A stretch of DNA of 41,109 nt, from the NCBI GenBank assembly GCA_016929595.1, contig JAFGIN010000149.1:1-41109 (forward strand), written 5' to 3'. Position 1 is the first letter of the stretch. Each line of letters opens with the position of its first letter. Below are positions 8,341-16,830 of this stretch, piece by piece. The notes beneath the pieces are model-generated. The model was given only the letters and a program-made list of their open reading frames with translations, searched no databases and was not told the DNA's origin. The DNA comes from Chitinispirillaceae bacterium (lineage in GTDB: Bacteria > Fibrobacterota > Chitinivibrionia > Chitinivibrionales > Chitinispirillaceae). The position numbers and the translations under genes were made by a program.

Positions 8341-10557
8341 TTGCTGACCGTTTTTAGATTTTTTCTTCCGTTATTGATTTTTTTCACGACAACAGTTTTT
8401 TCTCAGGCGGTAGACTCTTCCAATACTGTAAGGACCGAACGATTAGAATCGACGCTGGTTTTGTTGAAGGATAGTGTCAGGTTGCAGACTCTGATTAACG
8501 AAGTTGAAGGAATCCTTGAGGCAGAAAAACAGGCCGCATCTAAAAGTCATATCAAAGATATTTCCGTTGCCGGGACAATTGTAAAGGCTGATTCGTTGTT
8601 GTTATTCAATTCTATCACTGCTTTTTCAAAGAGATTGAGAAATGTTTACAGAGAATTGATTAACTCACTGGATGTTATAGTAAAGCCGCGCAATTTGATA
8701 ATTTTTAATAACCGTCGTGATGGCATGTTGTTTTTGTTATTTATAGTCATCGCACTCATCTCAGGTAGTGTAGTCTGGTGGCTTGTAAGACGAATGAGTT
8801 TAAAATTCAAGGCTGGTTCACAGAACAATTCTCCGAGCCGATTTTCAGGGTACATGTTTCTGTTTTTCAGCCGTTTTGCTTCAGGCGGAGGTATTTCGAC
8901 GGTACTTTTGCTGGTATACTTTTCAATAGGAAAAAACAGCGTTGGAATGCAATTGTATCAACTTGCTTTTGCAGTAGCAGTTTATGCATCTCTCAGTTCC
9001 GTAGTGCAGGTATTCTTTTCAAAAAAGTATCCTCAATTCAGGGTAGTACCTTTATTATCAGCCCAAACCGATTTAATCCTGAAATTGCTATCATCAATTC
9101 TTGTCATTGGATTTCTGTTCTGGTTTTTATACAGCGTTACTCTGTCTTTGAACTGGGTTTCAACACCGGTAATGATTGCCGCAGTGTATAAGGTGATTTT
9201 AACATTTCAGCTTACTTTTCTCGCATACCAGCTACAGAAGGCTGTTAAAAAGGGTGATACAAATACTGGAGCTGGTACTATTCAGAAGTTGATTCTGGCG
9301 ATTGCTGGCTTTACGGGCAGAAAAATGTATCTGATTCTTTTTGTTGCATGTACAGTATTGACTGTTTCATCGCTGGTTGATGACCAGACAATGTATCGTT
9401 ATTTGTTTACGTCGATGTTGTATACCGTGTTGCTCGGTTTCTGTCTGACGCTGTTATACTGGATGCTGATAAAACTGCTGAAACATGTCGGCAATCTAAA
9501 TAATGACAGTCAGAAAGCCAGTACTTACTTTGACCAGTTTCTTGCAGCAAACGTAAATAGTATCGGGTGGGGTGGTTTTATTTTTATCAGTGTTGCCGGT
9601 TTAATTATTCTTGTCAGGATATGGGGACTCAACATCTTCCGCATTTCACAAACAGATATACCGTTAGTTGCCGCAATCGTACATATTATAGCTATAATTG
9701 TAGCTGCGCTGATTATTTTGCAGCTCACACAACTTTTAATAAAAGGGTTGCAGGCAAATGCCGCGAAAAACATGGTGCGAAGTGGGACAAGTGAAATCGA
9801 AATAAAGAAACGTCTTGACACTCTGGGTGGTATTTTTCAGAAGATCAGTGGCACTACTATCAGTGTAATAGCTGTAGTTATGATCGTCGATGAACTTGGA
9901 TTTGATATTAAAGCGATGCTTGCCGGTCTTGGAATTGTCGGGCTGGCGGTTGGCTTTGGTGCACAGAATCTTGTTCGTGACATAATCAGCGGCTTGTTTG
10001 TTATATTTGAAAACAGGATCCGTGTTGGTGATGTAGCGATTATTAACGGAACCGGCGGTCTTGTAGAACAGGTTAATCTAAGGACTGTCGTTTTACGTAG
10101 TCAAGATGGAACGATTCACGTTTTTTCCAATGGCACAATCAATAGTCTCTCAAACATGACACATGAATATTCTTATTATGTTTTTGATATTGGTGTTGCT
10201 TACAATGAAAATGTTGATCACGTCATTAAAGTCCTCAAAAGTGCGGGTGAATCCATTCTTGAAGATGAGCGGTACAGACAATCGATACTTGAACCGCTGG
10301 AAATTTTGGGGCTCGACAAGTTCGGCAGTTCAGAAATAATAATTAAGGCTCGCATAAAGACTGTGCCGATTAAACAGTGGGAGATTGGCAGAGAGATGAA
10401 CCGAAGAATAAAAATTGCGTTCGACAAAGAAGGTATTGAAATTCCATATCCACATCGGAGTTTTTATTTCGGAGAACACAGTAAGCCTGTAAGTGTGAAA
10501 ATTGAAGGATTTCCGCAGGTGTTTTCTGGTAATGAGAATTTAGAGAGCAGGATTTAA
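8341..10557 (+). CDS. Mechanosensitive ion channel, MscS family (large, MscK-like layout)
   Basis: 738 residues from the TTG at 8341, preferred over the ATG at 8314 because GGAGG lies 5 nt before it and the product then opens with a signal peptide (ending VFSQA). A periplasmic helical region (about 20-120) precedes many membrane helices (from about 127 onward). The MscS core starts near residue 526: 'MLAGLGIVGLAVGFGAQNLV' is the pore helix, then 'FENRIRVGD' and the beta domain 'VVLRSQDGTIHVFSNGTI', and a C-terminal alpha/beta domain ending 'GIEIPYPHRSFYFG'. It should open under membrane tension to release solutes. It stands alone with about 250 nt of non-coding DNA upstream. Confidence 0.93.
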   Translation: MLTVFRFFLPLLIFFTTTVFSQAVDSSNTVRTERLESTLVLLKDSVRLQTLINEVEGILEAEKQAASKSHIKDISVAGTIVKADSLLLFNSITAFSKRLRNVYRELINSLDVIVKPRNLIIFNNRRDGMLFLLFIVIALISGSVVWWLVRRMSLKFKAGSQNNSPSRFSGYMFLFFSRFASGGGISTVLLLVYFSIGKNSVGMQLYQLAFAVAVYASLSSVVQVFFSKKYPQFRVVPLLSAQTDLILKLLSSILVIGFLFWFLYSVTLSLNWVSTPVMIAAVYKVILTFQLTFLAYQLQKAVKKGDTNTGAGTIQKLILAIAGFTGRKMYLILFVACTVLTVSSLVDDQTMYRYLFTSMLYTVLLGFCLTLLYWMLIKLLKHVGNLNNDSQKASTYFDQFLAANVNSIGWGGFIFISVAGLIILVRIWGLNIFRISQTDIPLVAAIVHIIAIIVAALIILQLTQLLIKGLQANAAKNMVRSGTSEIEIKKRLDTLGGIFQKISGTTISVIAVVMIVDELGFDIKAMLAGLGIVGLAVGFGAQNLVRDIISGLFVIFENRIRVGDVAIINGTGGLVEQVNLRTVVLRSQDGTIHVFSNGTINSLSNMTHEYSYYVFDIGVAYNENVDHVIKVLKSAGESILEDERYRQSILEPLEILGLDKFGSSEIIIKARIKTVPIKQWEIGREMNRRIKIAFDKEGIEIPYPHRSFYFGEHSKPVSVKIEGFPQVFSGNENLESRI

Positions 10558-10756
10558 AAAATATGGATTTGTAAACCTTGAACTGAATTTTTTCAACCTC
10601 GAAACTTTTTCTGTTTGATATAAAGTGAAAAATTTAAATTTAGAGAATAATATACTCTTCTAAGAGATATTTTGTCGTAAAATTATATACTTAGTTCGCC
10701 ACTGAAACGTAATTTACCTTAACATCATAAAATGTTGATTATTTAACAGAAATATT

Positions 10757-11578
10757 ATGCAAAAAATTCATGATGCACCCTGTTTTCAGGTAAAAGAGGA
10801 GATACTGTCACAGATTTTGAGCAAGGCATCTGTAATGTCCGGGTATACTCCAAGACAGAAAATTGAAGCGATAGCTCAACTTTTTTCTACAATACCTTAC
10901 GAAAATCTAACCAAAATTATAAAATCTGATGTGCTGGTGAATACGCGTTCAGCACTTCGCTACCCAGATGAACTGCTTGATGAATGGATACGCTGGGGGA
11001 CTGGTGGTACATGTTTTTCTTTAACATCAGCTATGATTGCGGTATATAATTGCATGGGTATCGAGGCGCATCCGCTGCTGGCTGATCGTCATTATGGTAT
11101 CGATACACACTGTGGTCTTGTTACAGTTATTCCCGATGGAGTATTTCTGCTCGATCCCGGATTTCTTTTATATCATCCGGTTGTACTTCCACAGCACACA
11201 CCGGTTTCTGTAAATACCGGATACAATGTAATCGAACTGGTTCCAAAAGATAATGGAAACAGGGTTGAGATGTACACTGTTGTCAAGGGAAGCAGAAAGA
11301 TGAGGCTTGTTTACAAAACAGCTTTTGTTGATGCTGTACGGTTCGAACATGCCTGGGAAAGTTCGTTTGCATGGGAGATGATGACATATCCTGTACTGAC
11401 AAGGGTTTCGGCAAGTCAACATATCTATCTTCAGGGCAATGCTCTTTCGGTGAGATCAGCAGAAAAAACAAATCGTCAAAAAATGTCTATAGATGAACAG
11501 TATACATTTATTTCCGCTACTATGGGGATCAATCCCGGGATTACCAGAAAAGCATTGGAGATTATCAATAATGGCTGA
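10757..11578 (+). CDS. Arylamine N-acetyltransferase-like protein
   Basis: 273 residues. The NAT-type catalytic triad is visible: Cys86 in 'WGTGGTCFSLTSAM', His118 in 'YGIDTHCGLV' and Asp133 in 'FLLDPGFLLYHP'. The leading segment 'FSTIPYENLTKI' also matches the family's 'iPFENL' region. NATs move acetyl from acetyl-CoA to arylamines or hydrazines; distant members act in natural-product amide formation, so the substrate is open. Length is typical (about 270). The upstream 200 nt are non-coding and no strong ribosome site precedes the ATG. The stop overlaps the DUF4416 start by 8 nt, indicating an operon. Confidence 0.75.
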   Translation: MQKIHDAPCFQVKEEILSQILSKASVMSGYTPRQKIEAIAQLFSTIPYENLTKIIKSDVLVNTRSALRYPDELLDEWIRWGTGGTCFSLTSAMIAVYNCMGIEAHPLLADRHYGIDTHCGLVTVIPDGVFLLDPGFLLYHPVVLPQHTPVSVNTGYNVIELVPKDNGNRVEMYTVVKGSRKMRLVYKTAFVDAVRFEHAWESSFAWEMMTYPVLTRVSASQHIYLQGNALSVRSAEKTNRQKMSIDEQYTFISATMGINPGITRKALEIINNG

Positions 11579-12119
11579 ACCGTTACCACCATTTCCTGTA
11601 AAGTTTTTCATTGCTGCACTCTACTGCGATTCTGATGCGCTTGAAAGAGCAAAAACACTTTTGATTGCGGAATGGGGGAGAATCGATTATTTTGGTCAGG
11701 ACAGGGTATTTGACGTTACCGGATATTACGATGAAGAGATGGGGTCTCCCCAGATCCGGCAAATCATGACATTCGAAACGCTGCAGGAACCAACGCTGCT
11801 GGTTCCAATGAAAATACGGTGTAATGAGCTTGAAAAAAAGTGCATTTCTGAAGGTAAGCGGGTTGTCAACCTTGATGCCGGGTATCTGGACCATAATAAA
11901 GTTATTCTGGCATCGGCTAAAGAAGCCGGCCAGAAAGTCTATCTTGACAATGGGATATATGCAGATCTGGCAGGACGATATAAAAGTGGAAAATATCAAC
12001 CATTTGAATGGTCTTTTCCGGATTTTAAAGATGGAAGATATGATCAGGAACTATGCCAGATCCGTTCGATTTATTTAAGGCAGCTTAAGGAATGGAGGAA
12101 AACATCAGATATGTTTTGA
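11571..12119 (+). CDS. DUF4416 family protein
   Basis: 182 residues from the ATG at 11571, which overlaps the end of the NAT-like gene (ATGGCTGA). Family hallmarks are the opening 'PPFPVKFFIAALYCD', 'LLVPMKIRCNELEKK', 'RVVNLDAGYLDHNKVILASA', and the closing 'PFEWSFPDFKDGRYDQEL' with 'IRSIYLRQLK'. DUF4416 proteins are widespread in deep-branching Gram-negatives, sometimes called GTP-binding proteins without clear support; no P-loop is visible here. Function unknown. Earlier in-frame starts would sit deep inside the upstream gene. Confidence 0.88.
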   Translation: MAEPLPPFPVKFFIAALYCDSDALERAKTLLIAEWGRIDYFGQDRVFDVTGYYDEEMGSPQIRQIMTFETLQEPTLLVPMKIRCNELEKKCISEGKRVVNLDAGYLDHNKVILASAKEAGQKVYLDNGIYADLAGRYKSGKYQPFEWSFPDFKDGRYDQELCQIRSIYLRQLKEWRKTSDMF

Positions 12120-12146
12120 TTTCAAATGCATCGGAGAAAAACAACT

Positions 12147-12569
12147 ATGAACGAAATTAACGAAAACAAAACGATGCGTAGTATTGCAGAAGCTCATCTG
12201 TATATAGCGGTCGCAAAGGCTGATGAAAAAATCTCCGGAAGAGAGCTCACGGAAGCGTCAAATCTGGCCAAAAATAGCCAGAGGAGCTTAAATATTCTGA
12301 ATATGAATCAGAATGTCAAAGATACAATCAGTAAACATATAAACAGTATTATACGTGACAGCGAGTATTCTTCATGGGACTGGAATGCTCATCTGGAAAA
12401 AGCACTATCCATTTTTAGACAGCTGCTGGATGATGGTGAATGGAGTGTGAAATTGACAGCTGATAAAATTGAAGACGGTCTCAGAAAACTTTCGTGGGTT
12501 GATGGGTATGACCTCAATGAGTCGCGGGTGGTGGAGAAAATTTTATCAAAATTACGCGAACTGAACTGA
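12147..12569 (+). CDS. TerB-like helical protein
   Basis: About 140 residues from the ATG at 12147 (GGAG 11 nt upstream); an ATG at 12126 would add seven residues and cannot be ruled out. The pattern 'AEAHLYIAVAKADEKISGRE' followed by further helices ('WVDGYDLNESRVVEKILSKL') resembles the all-helical TerB/DjlA-N fold, where 'AD..I...E' repeats mark acidic helix ends. It follows the DUF4416 gene closely and is probably co-transcribed with it and the NAT-like gene. The role is not known. The family call is from pattern only. Confidence 0.55.
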   Translation: MNEINENKTMRSIAEAHLYIAVAKADEKISGRELTEASNLAKNSQRSLNILNMNQNVKDTISKHINSIIRDSEYSSWDWNAHLEKALSIFRQLLDDGEWSVKLTADKIEDGLRKLSWVDGYDLNESRVVEKILSKLRELN

Positions 12570-12694
12570 AGGAGACGAGTGGACGGGGAGATGGTCTGAA
12601 GTGTACGGGAATAACTCCATACAACGACATCACTGGCATCAAAGTGCGGGAACACATAATGAAGTTTGAAGTGAGAAATGTGAAGTGTGAAATA

Positions 12695-12856
12695 GGAAAA
12701 AATTCACTACCATCCCACAGGAAATGCCAATGATTTTGTATGTTTTTACAGTATTTGTTGACAATTCCACTTTGCTAATAAGCTGTTTTTCTGAGAAAAT
12801 GGCACTTTCAGCATGTTTTCACCACTTTTCTATGGGATAGTAGTGGAAAAAATTCA
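12695..12856. repeat. MITE-like inverted repeat flanked by 12-nt direct repeats
   Basis: CACTACCATCCCACAG (12705-12720) is matched at 14 of 16 positions by the reverse complement of 12830-12845. The pair is bounded by identical direct repeats GGAAAAAATTCA at 12695-12706 and 12845-12856. The roughly 138-nt interior carries no ORF. The layout resembles a small non-autonomous element with a target duplication, lodged between two convergent genes. It could instead be a long terminator-like structure. Confidence 0.5.
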
Positions 12857-12885
12857 TCATTCATCATTCATAATTCATAATTCTC
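12851..12885 (-). repeat. AATTATG/AATGATG heptamer repeats
   Basis: On the minus strand this reads as consecutive 7-nt units AATTATG, AATTATG, AATGATG, AATGATG, lying 12-45 nt after the folD stop codon. The same heptamer family follows the TfoX-like gene at 40681-40736. Confidence 0.65.
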
Positions 12886-12896
12886 AGTAAGCCTGA

Positions 12897-13757
12897 TTAA
12901 AATCTGGATTCAATACAAATAGCTTCAGCTGAATCCATTGTCTGACGGATCAGTGTTGCGATAGTCATCGGGCCGACTCCTCCGGGAACGGGAGTGTATG
13001 CGCTGCAATGTGTGACATCGTCCTTCAGGTTAACATCACCAATATTTCCAGGATGGTACCCTGCGTCAATAATTACCGCGCCTTCTTTAATCCAGGAACC
13101 CTGAACAAATTCTGGTTTGCCAACCGCAGCAATTACAATGTCGGCCTGCTTTACAAGTTCCGGCAATCCTCTGGTACGTGAGTGGCAGATTGTTACGGTT
13201 GCATTTTTATTTAGAAGCATCATGGCGACCGGCTTGCCAAGAATCGGGCTTCTTCCGATAACCACTGCGTGTTTTCCCTCAAGTTCGATGTTATAGTGCC
13301 CGATTATCGCCATAATACCCGCAGGTGTAGCGCTACCGTGCGCCGTTTCGCCCATTGACATACGCCCAAAACCCAGACAGGTAACCCCATCAACATCTTT
13401 TTTAAGGTCGATTGCATCAAAGGCGGCACGCTCATCAATCTGTGATGGAACCGGGTGCTGCAGAAGAATGCCGTTTACTGATGCATCAATGTTGAGTTCA
13501 TGTATCTTTGAAAGCAACTCTTTTGTCGTTGTTGATTGAGGCATTTCGATTTTTAACGATTGCATTCCGACCCGTGCGCAGGCATTTCCCTTCATTTTGA
13601 CGTAGGTTGCAGATGCCGGATCACTACCAACCAGAATAGTCGCCAGTGTCGGTACATTACCATTATGAGTATCTTTAAACTTCTGAACACGGATTTTAAG
13701 TGATTCTTCGACTTGTTTTGCAAGACTTTTTCCATCAAGAATGAGTGGTGTGGTCAT
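12897..13757 (-). CDS. folD: Bifunctional methylenetetrahydrofolate dehydrogenase / cyclohydrolase
   Basis: 286 residues, full length for FolD. The YxxxK catalytic motif is Tyr52-Lys56 in '[11 protein letters not shown]'. Other hallmarks are '[13 protein letters not shown]', '[13 protein letters not shown]', the NADP-binding '[19 protein letters not shown]' and the closing '[16 protein letters not shown]'. It converts 5,10-methylene-THF to 10-formyl-THF through methenyl-THF in the cytosol, feeding purine and formyl-Met synthesis. It is a single gene, convergent with the NAT/DUF4416/TerB group, and its 3' side is occupied by heptamer repeats and the MITE-like element. Confidence 0.97.
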   Translation of the reverse strand: MTTPLILDGKSLAKQVEESLKIRVQKFKDTHNGNVPTLATILVGSDPASATYVKMKGNACARVGMQSLKIEMPQSTTTKELLSKIHELNIDASVNGILLQHPVPSQIDERAAFDAIDLKKDVDGVTCLGFGRMSMGETAHGSATPAGIMAIIGHYNIELEGKHAVVIGRSPILGKPVAMMLLNKNATVTICHSRTRGLPELVKQADIVIAAVGKPEFVQGSWIKEGAVIIDAGYHPGNIGDVNLKDDVTHCSAYTPVPGGVGPMTIATLIRQTMDSAEAICIESRF

Positions 13758-14137
13758 TGGAATACCTTTCTATGGCGGCTATTTGCCCAAACGTTTAACA
13801 CATTTCATGAATATTTCGAATAGAAAATAAATAGTGTACAGCGAGAATCAATTACTAAAATATTTCACTTTTACTGGTAAAATCAGCTCTGTAAAAATGG
13901 ATGGTAATCGTAGCTGTGCCATCGCAGAGTAAAAACGGCGTGGCGACATCGATTGCTACAGTTTTTTTATCAGTTTGATGCTGCAAATAATCTTTCGAGA
14001 CAAGGAGATGTATAAGTTCAATTAAAAACCATAAGCCAAATGTCGTTCTCATCTTGTCTTGAGCAGAGCGAGGTTTTCTTCTCGACAAAATTTTAGGATT
14101 TCATTTCTGTTAAACCCTATCGAAAAAAAATTTTTTC
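13758..14137. other. Non-coding or decayed stretch before the RHS island
   Basis: 380 nt without a convincing gene. A 77-codon open frame on the minus strand (13855-14088) has no recognisable family and begins at a weak start, so it is not called. The folD promoter should lie at its left end. The right end leads without a clear ribosome site into the truncated RHS-type fragment, so this stretch may contain the junction where the 5' part of that gene was lost. Confidence 0.45.
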
Positions 14138-14490
14138 ATGCTTAAAATAATCATTGCAAAAAGTAATTTTTTAATTATCTTAATTTACGGAGAATTCTAC
14201 TTGCAGGACCGTGCTGAACTGACTTTTGATTCTATGGCTTACGCACCATCAGTACAAATATACTCAAGAGATCAAAATGAACTGCGAATCGGCGTAGATG
14301 TAAAAACTGTCGGTATCATTACTGCACCATTTGCAAGTGTCAATGTGCATTCCGGGGCACAATGTGATGGTGCAATTTATGCGGAAAATATCAATATCGA
14401 ACCTGGTGTAATTTTCAATAGCGCAATGGTTAACCCGAATCGTGACAGCGATAGTGATTTTGTCCCTGATGGGATTGAAATTCTTCCTCT
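14138..14490 (+). pseudogene. Upstream fragment of RHS-type surface protein, separate frame
   Basis: About 115 codons that look like the inside of a larger exported protein, not a beginning. From about residue 20 come 'FYLQDRAELTFDS', 'VQIYSRDQNELRIGV' and 'IITAPFASVNVHSGAQCDGA', a beta-helical-looking segment like those in surface proteins. It ends with an acidic calcium-type motif 'DSDSDFVPDGIE'. There is no signal peptide and no credible ribosome site. At about 14471-14493 the protein-like frame passes to the next frame (…DGIE, then SSSSMDC…), so one indel separates it from the RHS core ORF downstream. The open frame runs on to 14674, but the product after about residue 113 is not protein-like. 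Confidence 0.6.
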
Positions 14491-14493
14491 TCG

Positions 14494-16830
14494 ATGGATT
14501 GTGTTCCTGTCGGTATGTATTTTAGAATTAAATGCAATGCGATCAACTATGGAAAGCGAATATTTGTGGGAATTACAACTCCGGGTAACTCTTCAACCGG
14601 AAATTTTGATATGGCAGTACATAATCCGGAAGATCTCAGCTGGTCAACTTTCCAGCATCCATATCGTTTTCTGACTACTCTTTCAATTGATGAACGAAAT
14701 CACCTCATTAGCAATAGCGATGTTATTGGTGTCGTTGAACACACAAATTCTGGTACCGATGATGCAGGAACGCTCGTAGCTACCTGGAAAAATTCCAATT
14801 CAGCTGTAGCCTATTACGATGACGGGATTATTTTTGCAACGAATACTGGTTCTCAAATCGAAGTGGATGTGCAGGTATCCGGTTTAACCGATCCGGATAC
14901 GATTATTCCGTGTAAAATTATTGTACGATATACAGATCTTGCCAATCCGGGAGTACCAATTCCGCCAAAAGAGCTTTCATTTAATATGGATGGTAATACA
15001 GCCGTCTGTTTATCAGCAATAGCTGCGACAGACAATGGGATACGGTTAGATACGATAAAAATAATTTCTAAAAAAGCAGACGGCAGTTTTGATACGATTT
15101 TGCACAGAAACCCGGCATTGGAAGCAGAGCGTTCAGAATCCTTTTACATCCATGCATCATGTAATATTGCTGATATAAATAAAGATCATAATTTTACCAT
15201 TAGCAAAATCGCATCTGCGCAATTTGAATCTTCACCATTTTCGGCTGATGGCATTATAGTTAAAAATGGGGAAAATTATAACTATAACTATTTTCTTAAA
15301 GACCATCTGGGATCGACTCGTATGGTGTTGGCTCAGGATGGATCCATAAAAAATGCCCTTATGTACCAGCCATTTGGTACAGTGAGCAATATTGACAGCA
15401 TTTCAACCGGTTCAACCGATCCATTGCGGCAGAAGTTTACAACCAAAGAGCTTGATGAGGATGGCGCGTCGGATTATGCAATTATTGGTATTTCAACAAA
15501 AGTTACAGGAATTATGCTTGATGATACCAGCAGTAATGTTATCATTTTATATCATGGTGATGGCACAGTTACTGTTTTTCCGCTTATGAACGATTCTCTT
15601 AACAACACCGCTTACTTTGAAAAAATTCTGAAGTTCAGTACAGAGAAAAGTATTGATAGTATCAAGATTTGCACGCCGGGTGCAACTCCTGAGGTTAATT
15701 ATGTAAGCGCAGTAAACTACACCGTAGATGTGGGAAAATATGGGCTTATCAGTCTTGACACAAGTGCAAATATTCTGAACACATACAGTAGTGTAGACCA
15801 TTTTAACAAGAGCCCAACGGAGATTACCAGTAATATTGGACAATTCTATTTCGGAGCACGGTCCTATGATCCCGGTTTGGGTATATGGTTTACGAAAGAT
15901 CCTGCAGAGGTGTTTTTTAATTCATACGCTTATACCGGGAATGGCTCAAATCCTGTTAATTTTGTGGATCCTTATGGACAGGAACTCGTTTCAATCACTA
16001 TAGGACTTTTTGCTTTAGCAATAACTTTATACTGGGCCGGACATTCCCTCGAGAATTATGAGGCCGGAATGCCTCCTTCTAATGCGTTCAACCCATTCAA
16101 AAAATATGATGGTAAATTAGTATGGTTTAGTGGAACTGAAGAGGATTTGAACCAATTAAGTAATTCCGGTGCCGGGGTTAATATCGATGGCGAAAACAGC
16201 GGGTTTTATTATGATGTTGCAGGGCAACGAAATTATGCAGGTGGTAATGGTAATAATTCTGCTGAAGCAAATGCAGATGCAATTCGAAATGCTTATTCGA
16301 AAATTAATGTTCCAGCTCCACAGGTTAACTACTCATGGTTAATATCTCAGGGTGCTTTACTAAACAGTGGTAAAGGACCTAAAGAATTAGTATTTGGATA
16401 TCTTGAAACCAGAGTAGGGGAAACTTATGAAGACTTTTTCAAGAATAATTTACCTATAATTTCACAAAATGCTGGTGGATATTGTTTACCATATGCAATG
16501 TATAGAGCTTTTGGAGAGATCAGAACTCATGAGGGATGGGAACCATTTTTTCAAAACTTTCAAAATTGCTTATATGATCCAGAATATGCTAACATTGTAG
16601 ACGGACAGAAGTACGTAGCAATTTGGTGGCGTTTAAAACCAGATGGAAAGCCAACAAGGTATGGTCATCACTCAGTTTACACCGATGGTTATATTGCATA
16701 CCATACTGTTGATGGTAAAAAATATTATCAAAACCAATTATTAGATTTAGATGAGATTTATAGTATTCCCATGCATACAAATGGTATGCCGAAGTTTTTT
16801 GGACCGATGTTTTTTTGGAATGAAGAATGA
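14494..16830 (+). CDS. RHS-core protein with putative papain-like C-terminal toxin domain
   Basis: 778 codons. Residues 1-260 are beta-rich and unclassified. The RHS-associated core begins near 268 ('YFLKDHLGSTRMVLAQDGSI', 'YQPFG'). It is interrupted after 'KFTTKELDEDGASD' by about 120 extra residues (327-447), then resumes 'GQFYFGARSYDPGLGIWFTK' and ends 'NPVNFVDPYGQE' near 498. The 280-residue tail differs in style, as in polymorphic toxins. It has a hydrophobic segment (about 500-518), Cys664 in 'NAGGYCLPYAMYRAFG', and His725/His726 in 'YGHHSVYTDGYIAYHTVDG', which suggest a papain-like cysteine peptidase fold. A gene overlapping its stop by ATGA could be the immunity gene. The amino terminus and export signal are missing, so it may be a displaced tip or a pseudogene. 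Confidence 0.75.
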   Translation: MDCVPVGMYFRIKCNAINYGKRIFVGITTPGNSSTGNFDMAVHNPEDLSWSTFQHPYRFLTTLSIDERNHLISNSDVIGVVEHTNSGTDDAGTLVATWKNSNSAVAYYDDGIIFATNTGSQIEVDVQVSGLTDPDTIIPCKIIVRYTDLANPGVPIPPKELSFNMDGNTAVCLSAIAATDNGIRLDTIKIISKKADGSFDTILHRNPALEAERSESFYIHASCNIADINKDHNFTISKIASAQFESSPFSADGIIVKNGENYNYNYFLKDHLGSTRMVLAQDGSIKNALMYQPFGTVSNIDSISTGSTDPLRQKFTTKELDEDGASDYAIIGISTKVTGIMLDDTSSNVIILYHGDGTVTVFPLMNDSLNNTAYFEKILKFSTEKSIDSIKICTPGATPEVNYVSAVNYTVDVGKYGLISLDTSANILNTYSSVDHFNKSPTEITSNIGQFYFGARSYDPGLGIWFTKDPAEVFFNSYAYTGNGSNPVNFVDPYGQELVSITIGLFALAITLYWAGHSLENYEAGMPPSNAFNPFKKYDGKLVWFSGTEEDLNQLSNSGAGVNIDGENSGFYYDVAGQRNYAGGNGNNSAEANADAIRNAYSKINVPAPQVNYSWLISQGALLNSGKGPKELVFGYLETRVGETYEDFFKNNLPIISQNAGGYCLPYAMYRAFGEIRTHEGWEPFFQNFQNCLYDPEYANIVDGQKYVAIWWRLKPDGKPTRYGHHSVYTDGYIAYHTVDGKKYYQNQLLDLDEIYSIPMHTNGMPKFFGPMFFWNEE

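Noticed and set aside
13855-14088. 77-codon minus-strand frame between folD and the RHS island
   Set aside because: No ribosome site, no recognisable family and odd composition; treated as non-coding.
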